Source: Deltaproteobacteria bacterium (GTDB lineage Bacteria > Myxococcota_A > UBA9160 > UBA6930). Taken from it: a stretch of 64,000 bases of DNA. The stretch spans positions 99,271 through 163,270 of the forward strand of contig VGRF01000007.1 in the NCBI GenBank assembly GCA_016875395.1, written 5' to 3'. The notes beneath the pieces were generated by a model. That model was not told the DNA's origin and searched no databases. It was given only the letters and a program-made list of their open reading frames with translations. Below are positions 17,106 to 25,264 of this stretch, piece by piece. The position numbers and the translations under genes were made by a program. Position 1 is the stretch's first letter. Every line of letters starts with the position of its first letter.

Positions 17106-17750
17106 ATGCGCGCGCTCTTCTTCGACCTCGACGGCACGCTCACCGACTCCGCGCCGGGCATCACGCGCTGCCTCGCGCATGCGTTCGCGGAGCTGGGTGC
17201 GCACGTCCCTGATGACTCCGAGCTGCGCCGCTGCATCGGGCCGCCGCTCGATCACACGTTTCGGCGGCTGCTGCCCGAGCTCGGCGACGCGGAGATCGCG
17301 CGCGCGATCGCGCTCTATCGCGAGCGCTTCGTCGCGCACGGCATGTACGAGAACGCGGTGTACGACGGCATTCCCGAATGCCTCGCGGCGCTGCGAGACG
17401 AGGGGCTGCGGCTGTTCGTCGTGACCGCGAAGCCCGAGCGCTTCGCGAAGGAGATCGTGCGGCACTTCGCGCTCGGCGGGTTCTTCGAAGCGGTGTACGG
17501 GCCGAGCGAAGACGGAGTCCTCCACGACAAGGGTGTGCTGGTGGCGCACGTGCTGCGCAGCGAAGGCATCGCAGCCGAGCGCGCGACGATGATCGGCGAC
17601 CGCGCCCACGACGTGCTCGGTGCGCGCAAGAACGGCGTGCGCGCACTCGGGGCGCTCTGGGGCTACGGCTCGCGGACGGAGCTCGAAGGCGCCGGCGCGC
17701 ACGCGCTCGTCGCGCATCCCGCGGAGATCGCTCGCGCGCTGGCGCGTTGA
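17106..17750 (+). CDS. HAD family phosphatase, phosphoglycolate-phosphatase-like
   Basis: A 214-residue haloacid-dehalogenase-type hydrolase. Motif I is D7-L-D9-G-T-L-T, motif II T107 in V-V-T-A-K-P, motif III K142 and motif IV G-D165-R-A-H-D169. The cap inserted after motif I is of the alpha-helical C1 type, as in Gph and PpaX. Related enzymes dephosphorylate 2-phosphoglycolate or pyrophosphate; the substrate here is not certain. It starts nine bases after the preceding gene and lies 24 bases before lspA. Confidence 0.85.
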   Translation: MRALFFDLDGTLTDSAPGITRCLAHAFAELGAHVPDDSELRRCIGPPLDHTFRRLLPELGDAEIARAIALYRERFVAHGMYENAVYDGIPECLAALRDEGLRLFVVTAKPERFAKEIVRHFALGGFFEAVYGPSEDGVLHDKGVLVAHVLRSEGIAAERATMIGDRAHDVLGARKNGVRALGALWGYGSRTELEGAGAHALVAHPAEIARALAR

Positions 17751-17774
17751 CGCGCGCGCCGCGACGCTCGCGCG

Positions 17775-18293
17775 ATGACGACGCCCACGCACGACCGCTC
17801 CCGACGCGCCGCCGCGCTCGTGTTCCTTGCGTTGGCGCTCGTCACGGCGGGCTGCGATCAGGCGGCGAAGCACATCGCGCGCGAGGCGCTCGGTGACGGC
17901 GCCGTGCACGAGTTCCTCGGCGGCGTCGCACGCTTCCAGCTCGCGCACAACCCGGGTGGCTTCCTCAGCCTCGGCGCGCGCCTCGACCCCGAGCTGCGCC
18001 ACGCGATCTTCGTGTTCGGCGCGCCCGCGCTGATCGCGCTCTTCCTCGCGGTGTCGTACCGCGCGGCGCTCGCGAGTCGCCTCGCGCTCGCGGGCCTCGC
18101 GCTCGTCGCCGGCGGCGGGCTTGCGAACTGGGCCGATCGGCTGATCCACGCCGGCACGGTCACGGACTTCGTCAGCCTCGGCGTCGGTGCGCTGCGCACG
18201 GGCATCTTCAACGTCGCCGACGTCGCGATCATGCTGGGTGCGGCGCTGTTGTTACTGCCCGCACGTCAGCGCGAGGAAGCGCGCGATGGCTGA
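17775..18293 (+). CDS. lspA: Lipoprotein signal peptidase (signal peptidase II)
   Basis: A 172-residue inner-membrane aspartic protease that removes signal peptides from prolipoproteins. Four hydrophobic segments are visible. Family motifs are C-D-Q-A-A-K near residue 27, H-N-P-G-G-F-L (58-64), G-G-G-L-A-N-W-A-D-R-L with catalytic D121, and V-T-D-F plus F-N-V-A-D-V-A with catalytic D149. Length is normal. The last eight bases overlap the following gene. Confidence 0.93.
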   Translation: MTTPTHDRSRRAAALVFLALALVTAGCDQAAKHIAREALGDGAVHEFLGGVARFQLAHNPGGFLSLGARLDPELRHAIFVFGAPALIALFLAVSYRAALASRLALAGLALVAGGGLANWADRLIHAGTVTDFVSLGVGALRTGIFNVADVAIMLGAALLLLPARQREEARDG

Positions 18294-18774
18294 CGCCGCG
18301 CTGTGCGCTCACCTCGCGTCGCTCGCGCCCGGCGCGGGGATGCCGGAGATCGCGCACGCGTTCTTGTTCCAGAGCGGCGCGATCGACGCGGTCGTGCGCT
18401 GCCCGGAGTGCGGCGCCCACGCGCTGCTGCGCATGCTCGACTGGGCGCCGCCCGCGTACACCGCGCGCGTCTACTCGCTGGCCGCGCTGCGCGAGGCCGA
18501 CGTCGCGCTCTACCTGCGCAACCTCGCGCGCGGCAGCTGCCAGGTCTCGCGCGCGAGTGCGGAGCTCGACGCGCTGGTCGCGTCCGCGGGCGCGTGCGAG
18601 CGCCTCGTCGCGCTCGACGTCGCGAGCGAGCGCCTGATCGCGAGCGCGCCGCTGCCGCAGGGCCTGTCCGGCGAACCCGCCTTGTTCCCCGCGCGTCTCC
18701 CGCGAGCAAACGACGAGCGCTGGTTCGCAGCGCTCGGGCTCACGAAGAGCGAGGTGAGATCCGCCGCACGATGA
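18286..18774 (+). CDS. Unknown protein with one CxxC site
   Basis: A 162-residue soluble protein not recognised as any family. A C-P-E-C-G motif near residue 40 could be half of a zinc knuckle. The sequence is otherwise rich in Ala, Leu and Arg with predicted helices. It begins inside the lspA gene (8-base overlap) and ends with an ATGA overlap to the next GNAT gene, so it is translated as part of the lspA string. Confidence 0.65.
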   Translation: MADAALCAHLASLAPGAGMPEIAHAFLFQSGAIDAVVRCPECGAHALLRMLDWAPPAYTARVYSLAALREADVALYLRNLARGSCQVSRASAELDALVASAGACERLVALDVASERLIASAPLPQGLSGEPALFPARLPRANDERWFAALGLTKSEVRSAAR

Positions 18775-19262
18775 AGCTCGAGATCACCGCGGTCGACCTG
18801 ACGAGCAGCTCCGACGTCGCGGCGCTGCTCATGCTGCTCGATGCCTACGCGCGCGACCCGATGGGCGGCGAGAAGCCGCTACCCGACGAAGTGAAGGCAC
18901 GCCTCGTGCCCGACCTGCGCGAGCGCATCGCGCGCGGCGCCGCGGTCGTGCTGATCGCTCGCCGCGAAAGCGCGCCCGTGGGCGTGGCGGTGTGCTTCGC
19001 CGGCTACTCGACCTTCGCCGCGCGCCCGCTCCTGAATCTCCACGATCTCGCGGTCGTGCCGGCAGCGCGCGGCGCCGGTGTGGGGCAGGCACTGCTCACC
19101 GCCGTCGACGCGCAGGCCCGCGCGCGCGGCTGCGGCAAGGTCACGCTCGAGGTGCGCGAGGACAATGCGCGCGCGCGGCGGCTCTACGAGCACACCGGCT
19201 TCGTCGACTACTCGCCTGGCGGCGAGCGCACGCGCACGCTGTTTCTCGAGAAGAAGCTTTGA
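18771..19262 (+). CDS. GNAT family N-acetyltransferase
   Basis: A 163-residue acetyltransferase with a complete GNAT core: strand 4 L-H-D-L-A-V-V-P, the acetyl-CoA loop A-A-R-G-A-G-V-G-Q-A-L-L, strand 5 K-V-T-L-E-V, and R-A-R-R-L-Y-E-H-T-G-F. Acceptor unknown. Coupled to its neighbours by overlapping codons: ATGA at its start, and TTGA at its end leading into the DUF456 gene. Confidence 0.85.
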   Translation: MKLEITAVDLTSSSDVAALLMLLDAYARDPMGGEKPLPDEVKARLVPDLRERIARGAAVVLIARRESAPVGVAVCFAGYSTFAARPLLNLHDLAVVPAARGAGVGQALLTAVDAQARARGCGKVTLEVREDNARARRLYEHTGFVDYSPGGERTRTLFLEKKL

Positions 19263-19756
19263 GCGCCGATCTCGCGCTGTTCGTGGTCGCGGCGCTGCTC
19301 GTCGCGCTCGGGGTCGCGGGGTTGTTGCTGCCGGGACTGCCCGGTGCGCCGCTGGTATTCGCGGGCCTCGTCGTCGCCGCTTGGGCGGAGGGTTTCGCGT
19401 ACGTCGGCTTCTGGTGGCTCGCGCTGCTCGCAGCGCTTGCGGCACTCACGTACGCCGTCGACTTCGCGGCCAGCGCGCTCGGCGCGAAAAAATTCGGCGC
19501 CTCGCCACGCGCAGTCGTCGGCGCGGTGCTCGGCGGCTTCGCAGGGCTCTTCTTCGCCCCCCGCGGCCTCTTGTTAGGCCCGTTCGCCGGTGCGCTCGCC
19601 GCCGAGTACAGCCTGCACCGCGACTGGGAAACGGCGCAGCGCGCGGGCTTCGGCGCCACGCTCGGCCTCGTGCTCGGCGGCGCTGCGAAAATTGCGCTGG
19701 TCAGCGTGATGATCGGCATCTTCGTCGCGGTGCGTTTCTTCGGCGGTCCGGAGTGA
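19259..19756 (+). CDS. DUF456 family membrane protein
   Basis: A 165-residue protein of the DUF456 family: hydrophobic segments at about residues 5-25, 30-60, 75-110 and 135-160, with conserved-looking L-L-L-P-G-L-P-G-A-P and A-P-R-G-L-L-L-G-P-F-A-G-A stretches. The start is inferred to be TTG 19259, which overlaps the GNAT stop (TTGA) and follows GAGAAGAAG; no ATG or GTG is available before the first membrane segment. Function of the family is unknown. Confidence 0.75.
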   Translation: MSADLALFVVAALLVALGVAGLLLPGLPGAPLVFAGLVVAAWAEGFAYVGFWWLALLAALAALTYAVDFAASALGAKKFGASPRAVVGAVLGGFAGLFFAPRGLLLGPFAGALAAEYSLHRDWETAQRAGFGATLGLVLGGAAKIALVSVMIGIFVAVRFFGGPE

Positions 19757-19814
19757 GCGCGCCGCTCGGGAAGTAGCGCTGCGCGTCTGCGCCCCCGCGG
19801 CGTAGGATGCGCGC

Positions 19815-20258
19815 ATGCGCATCCTCCTCCCCGCCGCGTTGTCTCTGCTGATCACGCTCGCCGCAGCCGCCGAGTCGAGCGACTCGCCTGGCGCCGTCGT
19901 CGAGGCCTATCACGCCGCGCTCGCTGCCGGCGACGCGGCCGCCGCGGAAGCGCTGCTCGCACCCGACGCGATCGTGCTCGAGAGCGGCTACGCGGAGACG
20001 CGCAGCGAGTACCTCTCGCACCACCTCGCCGCCGACATCGAGTTCTCGCGCGCGATCGCGCAGCGGCGCAGCAACGTGCGCGTCGTCCGCGAAGGTGACG
20101 TGGCGTGGGTGAGCTCGACCTCGCGCGCCGAGGGCGAATTCCGCGGCAAGCCGGTGAAGAGCGAGGGTGCGGAGCTGATCGTTCTGTCGCACACCGAGGG
20201 GCGCTGGCGGATTCGCGCGATCCACTGGTCGTCGCACGCGGTGAAAGCCGCGGAGTGA
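19815..20258 (+). CDS. Secreted SnoaL/NTF2-like protein
   Basis: A 147-residue protein with a signal peptide (M-R-I-L-L-P-A-A-L-S-L-L-I-T-L-A-A-A-A). The mature part has the SnoaL/DUF4440 layout: V-V-E-A-Y-H-A-A-L-A-A-G-D-A-A-A-A-E-A-L-L-A-P-D-A near the start and W-R-I-R-A-I-H-W-S-S at the end. Such domains bind small molecules or act as isomerases; here it is probably periplasmic. The stop overlaps the following GTG. Confidence 0.8.
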   Translation: MRILLPAALSLLITLAAAAESSDSPGAVVEAYHAALAAGDAAAAEALLAPDAIVLESGYAETRSEYLSHHLAADIEFSRAIAQRRSNVRVVREGDVAWVSSTSRAEGEFRGKPVKSEGAELIVLSHTEGRWRIRAIHWSSHAVKAAE

Positions 20259-20875
20259 GCGCACGCCGCGGCTTCGCGATCGCGTGCGCCGCGAGCCTCG
20301 CCGCGACCCTCGGCGATTTCGCGATGCTGCTCGTCTCGACGGCTGGCCACTTCGCCCGCAGCGTGGAGGCGCCCGAGGCGCTCGTCTGGCTCGGAGGCGC
20401 GCTCGGGGTGATTTGCTTGCCGCTCCATACGCTCGGCTACGCCGCCGCGGCGCGCAGCGTGTTTGCGGGCGCGCCGATCGCAGCGCGTGTGACGCGCATC
20501 GCTGGGATCGCGGCATCGCTGCTCGGCGCCGTGATCCACGGACTCACGGCGCTCGCGATCCAGGCGCAGCTCGAAGCCGGCCCGGGCGCAGCGCCCGCGA
20601 TGGCGCCGCTCGATGCAGTCGCGCTCTCGCCCGAGCTCGTCGCGCTCTGGAGCGCGGCAGGCCTGTGCGCCCTCGCGGCGTGCGGAGCGATCACGCTCTG
20701 CGCGGCCAGAGGCCATAACAAGTGGGCGCTCGCCACGCCACTCGCGCTGAGCCTCGCGCTCGCTGCGCTCGGCAGTGCGACTGAGCTCGGGAAGTGGCTC
20801 CTGCTGCCGGCCGCTCCCAACCTCGCGCACCTCGGATTCTTCGCGCTCGGCTGGTCGCGCACGCGCGGCTCCTGA
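20255..20875 (+). CDS. Multi-pass membrane protein, unknown
   Basis: A 206-residue protein from GTG 20255 (GTGA overlap with the preceding gene). About six hydrophobic segments can be seen, including G-A-L-G-V-I-C-L-P-L-H-T-L-G-Y and L-A-H-L-G-F-F-A-L-G-W near the end. Family not recognised with confidence. Probably an inner-membrane protein translated together with the NTF2-like protein. Confidence 0.7.
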   Translation: MSARRGFAIACAASLAATLGDFAMLLVSTAGHFARSVEAPEALVWLGGALGVICLPLHTLGYAAAARSVFAGAPIAARVTRIAGIAASLLGAVIHGLTALAIQAQLEAGPGAAPAMAPLDAVALSPELVALWSAAGLCALAACGAITLCAARGHNKWALATPLALSLALAALGSATELGKWLLLPAAPNLAHLGFFALGWSRTRGS

Positions 20876-20925
20876 GCGGCGCGCGGCTCTGCGCGACCCG
20901 TTAGGTTGCGCGGGAAGGAGCCGCG

Positions 20926-21489
20926 ATGTTCAAGACCTGCCCGAGCTGCGGAGACGAGTTCGTTCCGCACGTCGAGCTGTGCCCCGATTGCCGCGTGCCG
21001 CTGCGCGCGCCGGGCGAGAGCACGCCGGCCGCGAGCGCTGCGCCCGCAGGTGAGCTGCGCGAAGCCGTGATGCTCCGCGCTGGCGACGTGAGCGAGCTGC
21101 GCGAGCTCGCCGAGCGCCTGACGACTGCGGGCATCGAGTGCGCGATCGACACGGATCCGCCGGGCCAGAACCTGGGCGCTGCGACGTCGCGACGCGCCGC
21201 GGTGGGCGCGCCCGCGCGCCTCGCGCTCTACGTCGATGCGAACGACGCGCAGGCTGCGGTCCGGGTGCATCAAGCGTGGATCGCCGACGTGGTTCCCGAC
21301 TCCGGCAGCGCCGGCGAGGTCGGCATCATCGAGGCGTGTCCGGGCTGCAGCGAGCCGGTCGCGGTCGGCGCAGCGGCGTGCGCCTCGTGCGGGCTCGAGT
21401 TCCCGGAGCTGCAGGTCGCGTGTCCGCAGTGCGGCCAGGGCGTCGAGCCGGCGGCCGATCACTGCGGGCACTGCGGATATCGCCCGTGA
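20926..21489 (+). CDS. Zinc-ribbon protein with central DUF2007-like domain
   Basis: A 187-residue protein with three cysteine knuckle pairs. An N-terminal ribbon has C-P-S-C-G and C-P-D-C-R. A central section (about 45-125) resembles the DUF2007 signal-transducing-protein fold, with A-E-R-L-T-T-A-G-I-E-C-A-I and L-Y-V-D-A-N-D-A-Q-A-A. The C-terminus has two further ribbons with C-P-G-C, C-A-S-C-G, C-P-Q-C-G and C-G-H-C-G. It starts after GGAAGGAG and overlaps the lipase gene by GTGA. Confidence 0.75.
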   Translation: MFKTCPSCGDEFVPHVELCPDCRVPLRAPGESTPAASAAPAGELREAVMLRAGDVSELRELAERLTTAGIECAIDTDPPGQNLGAATSRRAAVGAPARLALYVDANDAQAAVRVHQAWIADVVPDSGSAGEVGIIEACPGCSEPVAVGAAACASCGLEFPELQVACPQCGQGVEPAADHCGHCGYRP

Positions 21490-22271
21490 GGCAGACGCTC
21501 GGCGCCGCGTTCATCTCGTTCGCAGCGCTCATCGGTCTGCTCGCGCTCCTCAGGGAACCTCCCGCGCCCCCGCCGCCGGGCGCGCGCGGCGTCGAGGACG
21601 TGGTGCTGCTGCACGGCCTCGGCCGCACGGATCGCGCGATGCGTCCGCTCGAAGACGCGCTCACGGGCGCGGGCTACCGCGTGCACAACCTCGCGTACCC
21701 GTCGCTCGCGAAGGCGCCGGCCGAGCTTGTTACGGACATCGCGGCGCAGGTGGACGCCTGCTGCGCGCGCGCCGAGAAGCTGCACTTCGTGACGCACTCG
21801 CTCGGCGGCCTGCTCGTGCGCGCGCTGCTCGCGGAGCGCGCGCTGCCGAACCTCGGGCGCGTGGTGATGCTCGCGCCGCCCAACAACGGCAGCGAGTACG
21901 GCGACCTCGCGCGCGAAGCGAGCGCGAGCGCCGCCGAGCTCGTGCCTGCGATCGCGGCGCTCGGCACCGACCCCGAGGGCTTCGCACGCACCCTGCCGCC
22001 GCCGCACTACGAGGTGGGCGTGATCGCGGGCACGCGTAGCGTCAACCCGCTCGACGTGAGCCTCGTGGCTGGCGAGAGCGACGGCGCCGTGTCCGTGGCG
22101 AGCACGCAGCTGCCGGGCATGGCCGACTTCATCGCGCTCGACGCCACCCATTCCTCGATCCGCCGCAAACCCGATGTGCACGCGCAGGTGATCGCGTTCC
22201 TGCGCGAAGGCCGATTCGCGAGCGAGCCGCAGCCGGTGAGCGCAGGCGTGCTCGGAACCAGCCCGCGCTGA
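21486..22271 (+). CDS. Lipase-like alpha/beta hydrolase, membrane-anchored
   Basis: A 261-residue protein from GTG 21486 with an N-terminal hydrophobic anchor and a Pro-rich linker. The hydrolase core starts V-V-L-L-H-G-L-G-R-T, the nucleophile elbow is T-H-S-L-G-G, and the catalytic His is probably in D-A-T-H-S-S-I. It resembles triacylglycerol lipase / PGAP1-like hydrolases. Probably faces the periplasm. Coupled to the zinc-ribbon gene and followed by the palindromic GGGGTCTGACCCC pair. Confidence 0.82.
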   Translation: MRQTLGAAFISFAALIGLLALLREPPAPPPPGARGVEDVVLLHGLGRTDRAMRPLEDALTGAGYRVHNLAYPSLAKAPAELVTDIAAQVDACCARAEKLHFVTHSLGGLLVRALLAERALPNLGRVVMLAPPNNGSEYGDLAREASASAAELVPAIAALGTDPEGFARTLPPPHYEVGVIAGTRSVNPLDVSLVAGESDGAVSVASTQLPGMADFIALDATHSSIRRKPDVHAQVIAFLREGRFASEPQPVSAGVLGTSPR

Positions 22272-22278
22272 CGCGCGC

Positions 22279-22331
22279 GGGGTCTGACCCCATTTCGTTG
22301 CACCGCGATCGGCCACTTGGGGTCTGACCCC
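22279..22331. repeat. Pair of GGGGTCTGACCCC palindromes
   Basis: The 13-base near-palindrome GGGGTCTGACCCC occurs twice, at 22279-22291 and 22319-22331, separated by 27 bases. Such sequences are familiar as dispersed extragenic palindromic elements in many proteobacteria. Their place right after the lipase stop is typical. Confidence 0.85.
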
Positions 22332-22424
22332 TTTGTGCCATCGCGACGGTTTCGGGGCCGCCGTTTGCGTTCGCTCGCGTCCGCTCGTGGCATGATGCGT
22401 CCGCTTGCGCCCGCCGAGGTCTCG

Positions 22425-23192
22425 ATGACGAACGCCCCCGCGCTCGTTCTGCACATGTTTCCGTCGTCGCACTACAACGAGAAGGCGCGCTGGGCGCTCG
22501 ATTGGAAGGGGCTCGCGCACACGCGCATTCCGTACCTGCCCGGCCCGCACGCGCCGCAGATTCAGCGACTCTCGCGCCAGCAGGCGACACCGGTGCTCCA
22601 GATGGGCGCGCGCGTGATTCCCGGCTCTGCCGCGATCATCGATGCGCTCGAGCGCGAGTTCCCGCAGCGCGCGCTCTACCCCGCGGATCCCGTGCAGCGC
22701 GAGCGCGCGCTCGAGCTGCAGCGCGAGCTCGACGAGGAAGTCGGCCCCGCGGTGCGCACGGTCGTCTTCTCGGCGCTCGTCCCCGAGCTCGACTACTTGT
22801 GCGCGATGTTCACCAAGGGGCAACCGCGCTGGAAACGCGGCGTCTACCGCGCACTTCTTCCCCTCGTGAGCCCCGTGATCGCGAGAGCCAACGGCGTGAC
22901 GGCAGAGAACGTGCCGCGCGCATTCGAGCGCACGCAGCGAGCGCTCGACGACGTAGCGCGGCTCGTGGGCCCGAGCGGGCAGATCGTGGGCGACGCGTTC
23001 AGCGTGGCGGACCTAACAACCGCCGCGCTGCTCGCGCCGATCGTGCGCCTCGAGCATCCCGACATGAAGCAGCCGCAGCCGATCCCCGCGCGCGTCGCGG
23101 AGCTCCTCGCTCGCTTCGAGAAGCACGCCGCGGTGCAGTGGGTGCAGCAGCAATACGCGAAGCACCGGCCCGCCTCGTGCGCGGTGGCGTAG
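22425..23192 (+). CDS. Glutathione S-transferase family protein
   Basis: A 255-residue protein with an N-terminal thioredoxin-like domain (L-H-M-F-P-S-S-H-Y-N-E-K-A-R-W-A-L; Q-Q-A-T-P-V-L with the cis-proline; I-P-G-S-A-A-I-I-D) and a helical C-terminal domain ending G-D-A-F-S-V-A-D-L-T-T-A-A. Conjugation or isomerisation with glutathione is expected; substrate unknown. ATG 22425 was chosen for the GAGG upstream and the domain start. Confidence 0.85.
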   Translation: MTNAPALVLHMFPSSHYNEKARWALDWKGLAHTRIPYLPGPHAPQIQRLSRQQATPVLQMGARVIPGSAAIIDALEREFPQRALYPADPVQRERALELQRELDEEVGPAVRTVVFSALVPELDYLCAMFTKGQPRWKRGVYRALLPLVSPVIARANGVTAENVPRAFERTQRALDDVARLVGPSGQIVGDAFSVADLTTAALLAPIVRLEHPDMKQPQPIPARVAELLARFEKHAAVQWVQQQYAKHRPASCAVA

Positions 23193-23197
23193 CGCGC

Positions 23198-23605
23198 ATG
23201 AAGGGTCTGCACCGCTTGCTGCTGATCCTCGCGCTCGCTCTTCCGGCGCTCGTGCTCGCGACGTACGTGCTCGGCGAGATCGTCCCGCTCGGCACGCTCT
23301 ACACGCGCGACGCCACCGGCGAGCTGCACGCGACGGAGCTTTGGGTCGTACAGCACCGCGGCTCGCTCTGGGTGCGCGCCGCCCGCCCCGGGCGCAGCTG
23401 GTTCGAGCACATCGAGGCGAACCCCGAGGTCGACCTCGAGCGAAGCCGCGTGCGCGCGTCGTTCCGCGCGGTGCCGCACCGCGACGACGCGACACGGGCG
23501 GCCGTCGACCACGCGTTCCGCGAGCAGAACGGCGCGATCGATTGGTGGTACGGCGTGCTGCTGCGCAGCGACGCGATTCCGATCGAGCTCGTCCCGAAGC
23601 GCTGA
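23198..23605 (+). CDS. Membrane-anchored split-barrel-like protein
   Basis: A 135-residue protein with an N-terminal hydrophobic segment (about 5-30). The remainder, with E-L-W-V-V-Q-H-R-G-S-L-W-V-R-A, W-F-E-H-I-E-A-N-P-E-V and V-R-A-S-F-R-A-V, resembles the beta-barrel of deazaflavin- or flavin-dependent nitroreductase-like (DUF385/PNPOx-type) proteins. It starts five bases after the GST stop and is probably co-transcribed. Cofactor and function uncertain. Confidence 0.6.
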   Translation: MKGLHRLLLILALALPALVLATYVLGEIVPLGTLYTRDATGELHATELWVVQHRGSLWVRAARPGRSWFEHIEANPEVDLERSRVRASFRAVPHRDDATRAAVDHAFREQNGAIDWWYGVLLRSDAIPIELVPKR

Positions 23606-23672
23606 CGCGCAAACTTCACCGGCGACGCGCCGCAAGCCGTGGAAGCTTCCGCATCGCACGCGCGGAGGCGGG

Positions 23673-24335
23673 ATGCAGAAGTACGTGGCCGAAGCGGTCG
23701 GCACCTTCGCGTTGGTGTTCGCGGGGACCGGCGCGATCGTGATCGATGACGTGACCGGCGCGGTGACACATCCCGGTGTCGCCGCCGTGTTCGGGCTCGT
23801 GGTCGCAGCCATGATCTACGCCGTCGGCGACGTCTCGGGCGCGCACTTCAACCCCGCCGTGACGTTCGGCTTCTGGCTCGCGCGAAGGCTGCCCGCGCGC
23901 GAGGTCGCGCCGTACGTCGCGAGCCAGCTGGTGGGCGCGTTCACCGCGAGCTTCGCGCTGCGCCTCCTGTTCGCGTCGCACGAGACGCTCGGCGCGACGT
24001 TGCCGGCGGGCAGCGAGCTGCAGAGCTTCGCGCTCGAAGTGGTGATCACGTTCGTCCTGATGTTCGTGATCCTCGGAGTCACCGCGGGCCCGCGCGAGAA
24101 CCCGCTCGCGGGCGTTGCGATCGGCGCCGCGGTGTGGCTGTGCGCGCTCTTCGCGGGACCGATCTGCGGTGCGTCGATGAACCCCGCGCGTTCGCTCGCG
24201 CCGGCGCTCGTGTCGGGAACGCTCGCGAGCCTCTGGCTGTACGTCGCCGCGCCGCTGCTCGGCGCCGCGCTCGCGGTCGCCGCGACGCGCCTTGTCAGGG
24301 GAACCAGCGAGGCTCAGCCCGGGCTCCACTCGTAG
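23673..24335 (+). CDS. Aquaporin / MIP family channel
   Basis: A 220-residue inner-membrane channel for water or small neutral solutes. Six hydrophobic segments and both NPA boxes are present: N60-P-A-V and N170-P-A-R, the latter giving the selectivity-filter arginine. Length is normal. The start has GGAGGCGGG upstream. Its 3' end overlaps the convergent GNAT gene by about 22 bases. Confidence 0.92.
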   Translation: MQKYVAEAVGTFALVFAGTGAIVIDDVTGAVTHPGVAAVFGLVVAAMIYAVGDVSGAHFNPAVTFGFWLARRLPAREVAPYVASQLVGAFTASFALRLLFASHETLGATLPAGSELQSFALEVVITFVLMFVILGVTAGPRENPLAGVAIGAAVWLCALFAGPICGASMNPARSLAPALVSGTLASLWLYVAAPLLGAALAVAATRLVRGTSEAQPGLHS

Positions 24336-24778
24336 CGCACGTCGGGCTCGCTCTCGGGCGGCGGGCTCACGCCGAACGCGACGGCGCGGAAGCCACGCGC
24401 CTCGTAGAACGCGCGGGCGCGCTCGTTGCGTTGGTGCGTAAAGAGCCAAACGCCGCCGGCGTGAAGACGCTTCGCGTGATCGAGCAGCGCGGAGCCCGCG
24501 CCGCGGCCTTGCGCATCCGGGTCGATGAACAGCTGGTCCACGTGATCGCCCTGAAGCGCCATGAGCCCGACGACTCTGCCCGCGCGCTCGGCCAGCCAGA
24601 TCTCACCGCGCGCGCACAGCACGTCGCGGAAGAACGCGAGGTCTTCCTCGGGCGTGTGCGCCTGCTCGACCGCGATCCACCAGAGCGCGCGCTTCTTGCC
24701 GCGCGTCCACATCGCCACCACGAGCTCGAGCTCGTCCGCGCGCATGAGCCTCAGCGTGTACGAAGTCTCGTCAGCCAT
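24314..24778 (-). CDS. GNAT family N-acetyltransferase
   Basis: A 154-residue acetyltransferase: V-V-G-L-M-A-L, then V-D-Q-L-F-I-D-P-D-A-Q-G-R-G-A-G-S-A-L-L (acetyl-CoA loop), and N-E-R-A-R-A-F-Y-E-A-R-G-F. The acceptor is unknown. It is divergent from another GNAT gene (24824) across 45 bases and convergent with the aquaporin gene. Confidence 0.87.
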   Translation of the reverse strand: MADETSYTLRLMRADELELVVAMWTRGKKRALWWIAVEQAHTPEEDLAFFRDVLCARGEIWLAERAGRVVGLMALQGDHVDQLFIDPDAQGRGAGSALLDHAKRLHAGGVWLFTHQRNERARAFYEARGFRAVAFGVSPPPESEPDVRYEWSPG

Positions 24779-24823
24779 CGCGGCGCGGGTGATAGCGTGC
24801 GCCGGGTCCGCGAGGAGGCGCGC

Positions 24824-25264
24824 ATGGCCGACGAGATCCGCGTGGAAACCTGGACGCCGGAGCTCGCGCTACGCGGCGAGGACTTGATCTACGAATTCAA
24901 CGTGGCCGCGACGGGCATCACCGACGGCGGAATGTTCGCGTTCACGGTAAGAGGCGAGGAAGGTCGTCTACTCGGCTGTGCGCTCGGCCACACTTGGGGC
25001 GGCATGTGCGAGCTGAAGACGCTGTGGGTGGAGCAAGCGCTGCGCCACCGCGGCCTCGGCCGCGCGCTCGTGCTGCGCGTGATCGACGAAGGCGAGGCGC
25101 ACGCGTGCACGCAGCTGCTGCTCTCGACGCACTCCTTCCAAGCACCGTCCTTCTATGCGCGGCTCGGCTTCAGCGAGCTGTTCCGCGTGAACGACTACCC
25201 GCGCGGCCATGCCATGGTTTTCATGCTGCGCCATCTTTCGCCGCGCCCTAATCACTCGCAGTGA
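24824..25264 (+). CDS. GNAT family N-acetyltransferase
   Basis: A 146-residue acetyltransferase with E-L-K-T-L-W-V, R-H-R-G-L-G-R-A-L and A-P-S-F-Y-A-R-L-G-F. The W-G-G-M-C-E-L stretch and the D-Y-P-R-G-H-A near the end place it in the small GNAT group close to the histone-acetyltransferase HPA2-like proteins. GAGGAGG lies at an ideal distance from ATG 24824. Its 3' end overlaps the convergent membrane protein gene by 17 bases. Confidence 0.85.
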   Translation: MADEIRVETWTPELALRGEDLIYEFNVAATGITDGGMFAFTVRGEEGRLLGCALGHTWGGMCELKTLWVEQALRHRGLGRALVLRVIDEGEAHACTQLLLSTHSFQAPSFYARLGFSELFRVNDYPRGHAMVFMLRHLSPRPNHSQ

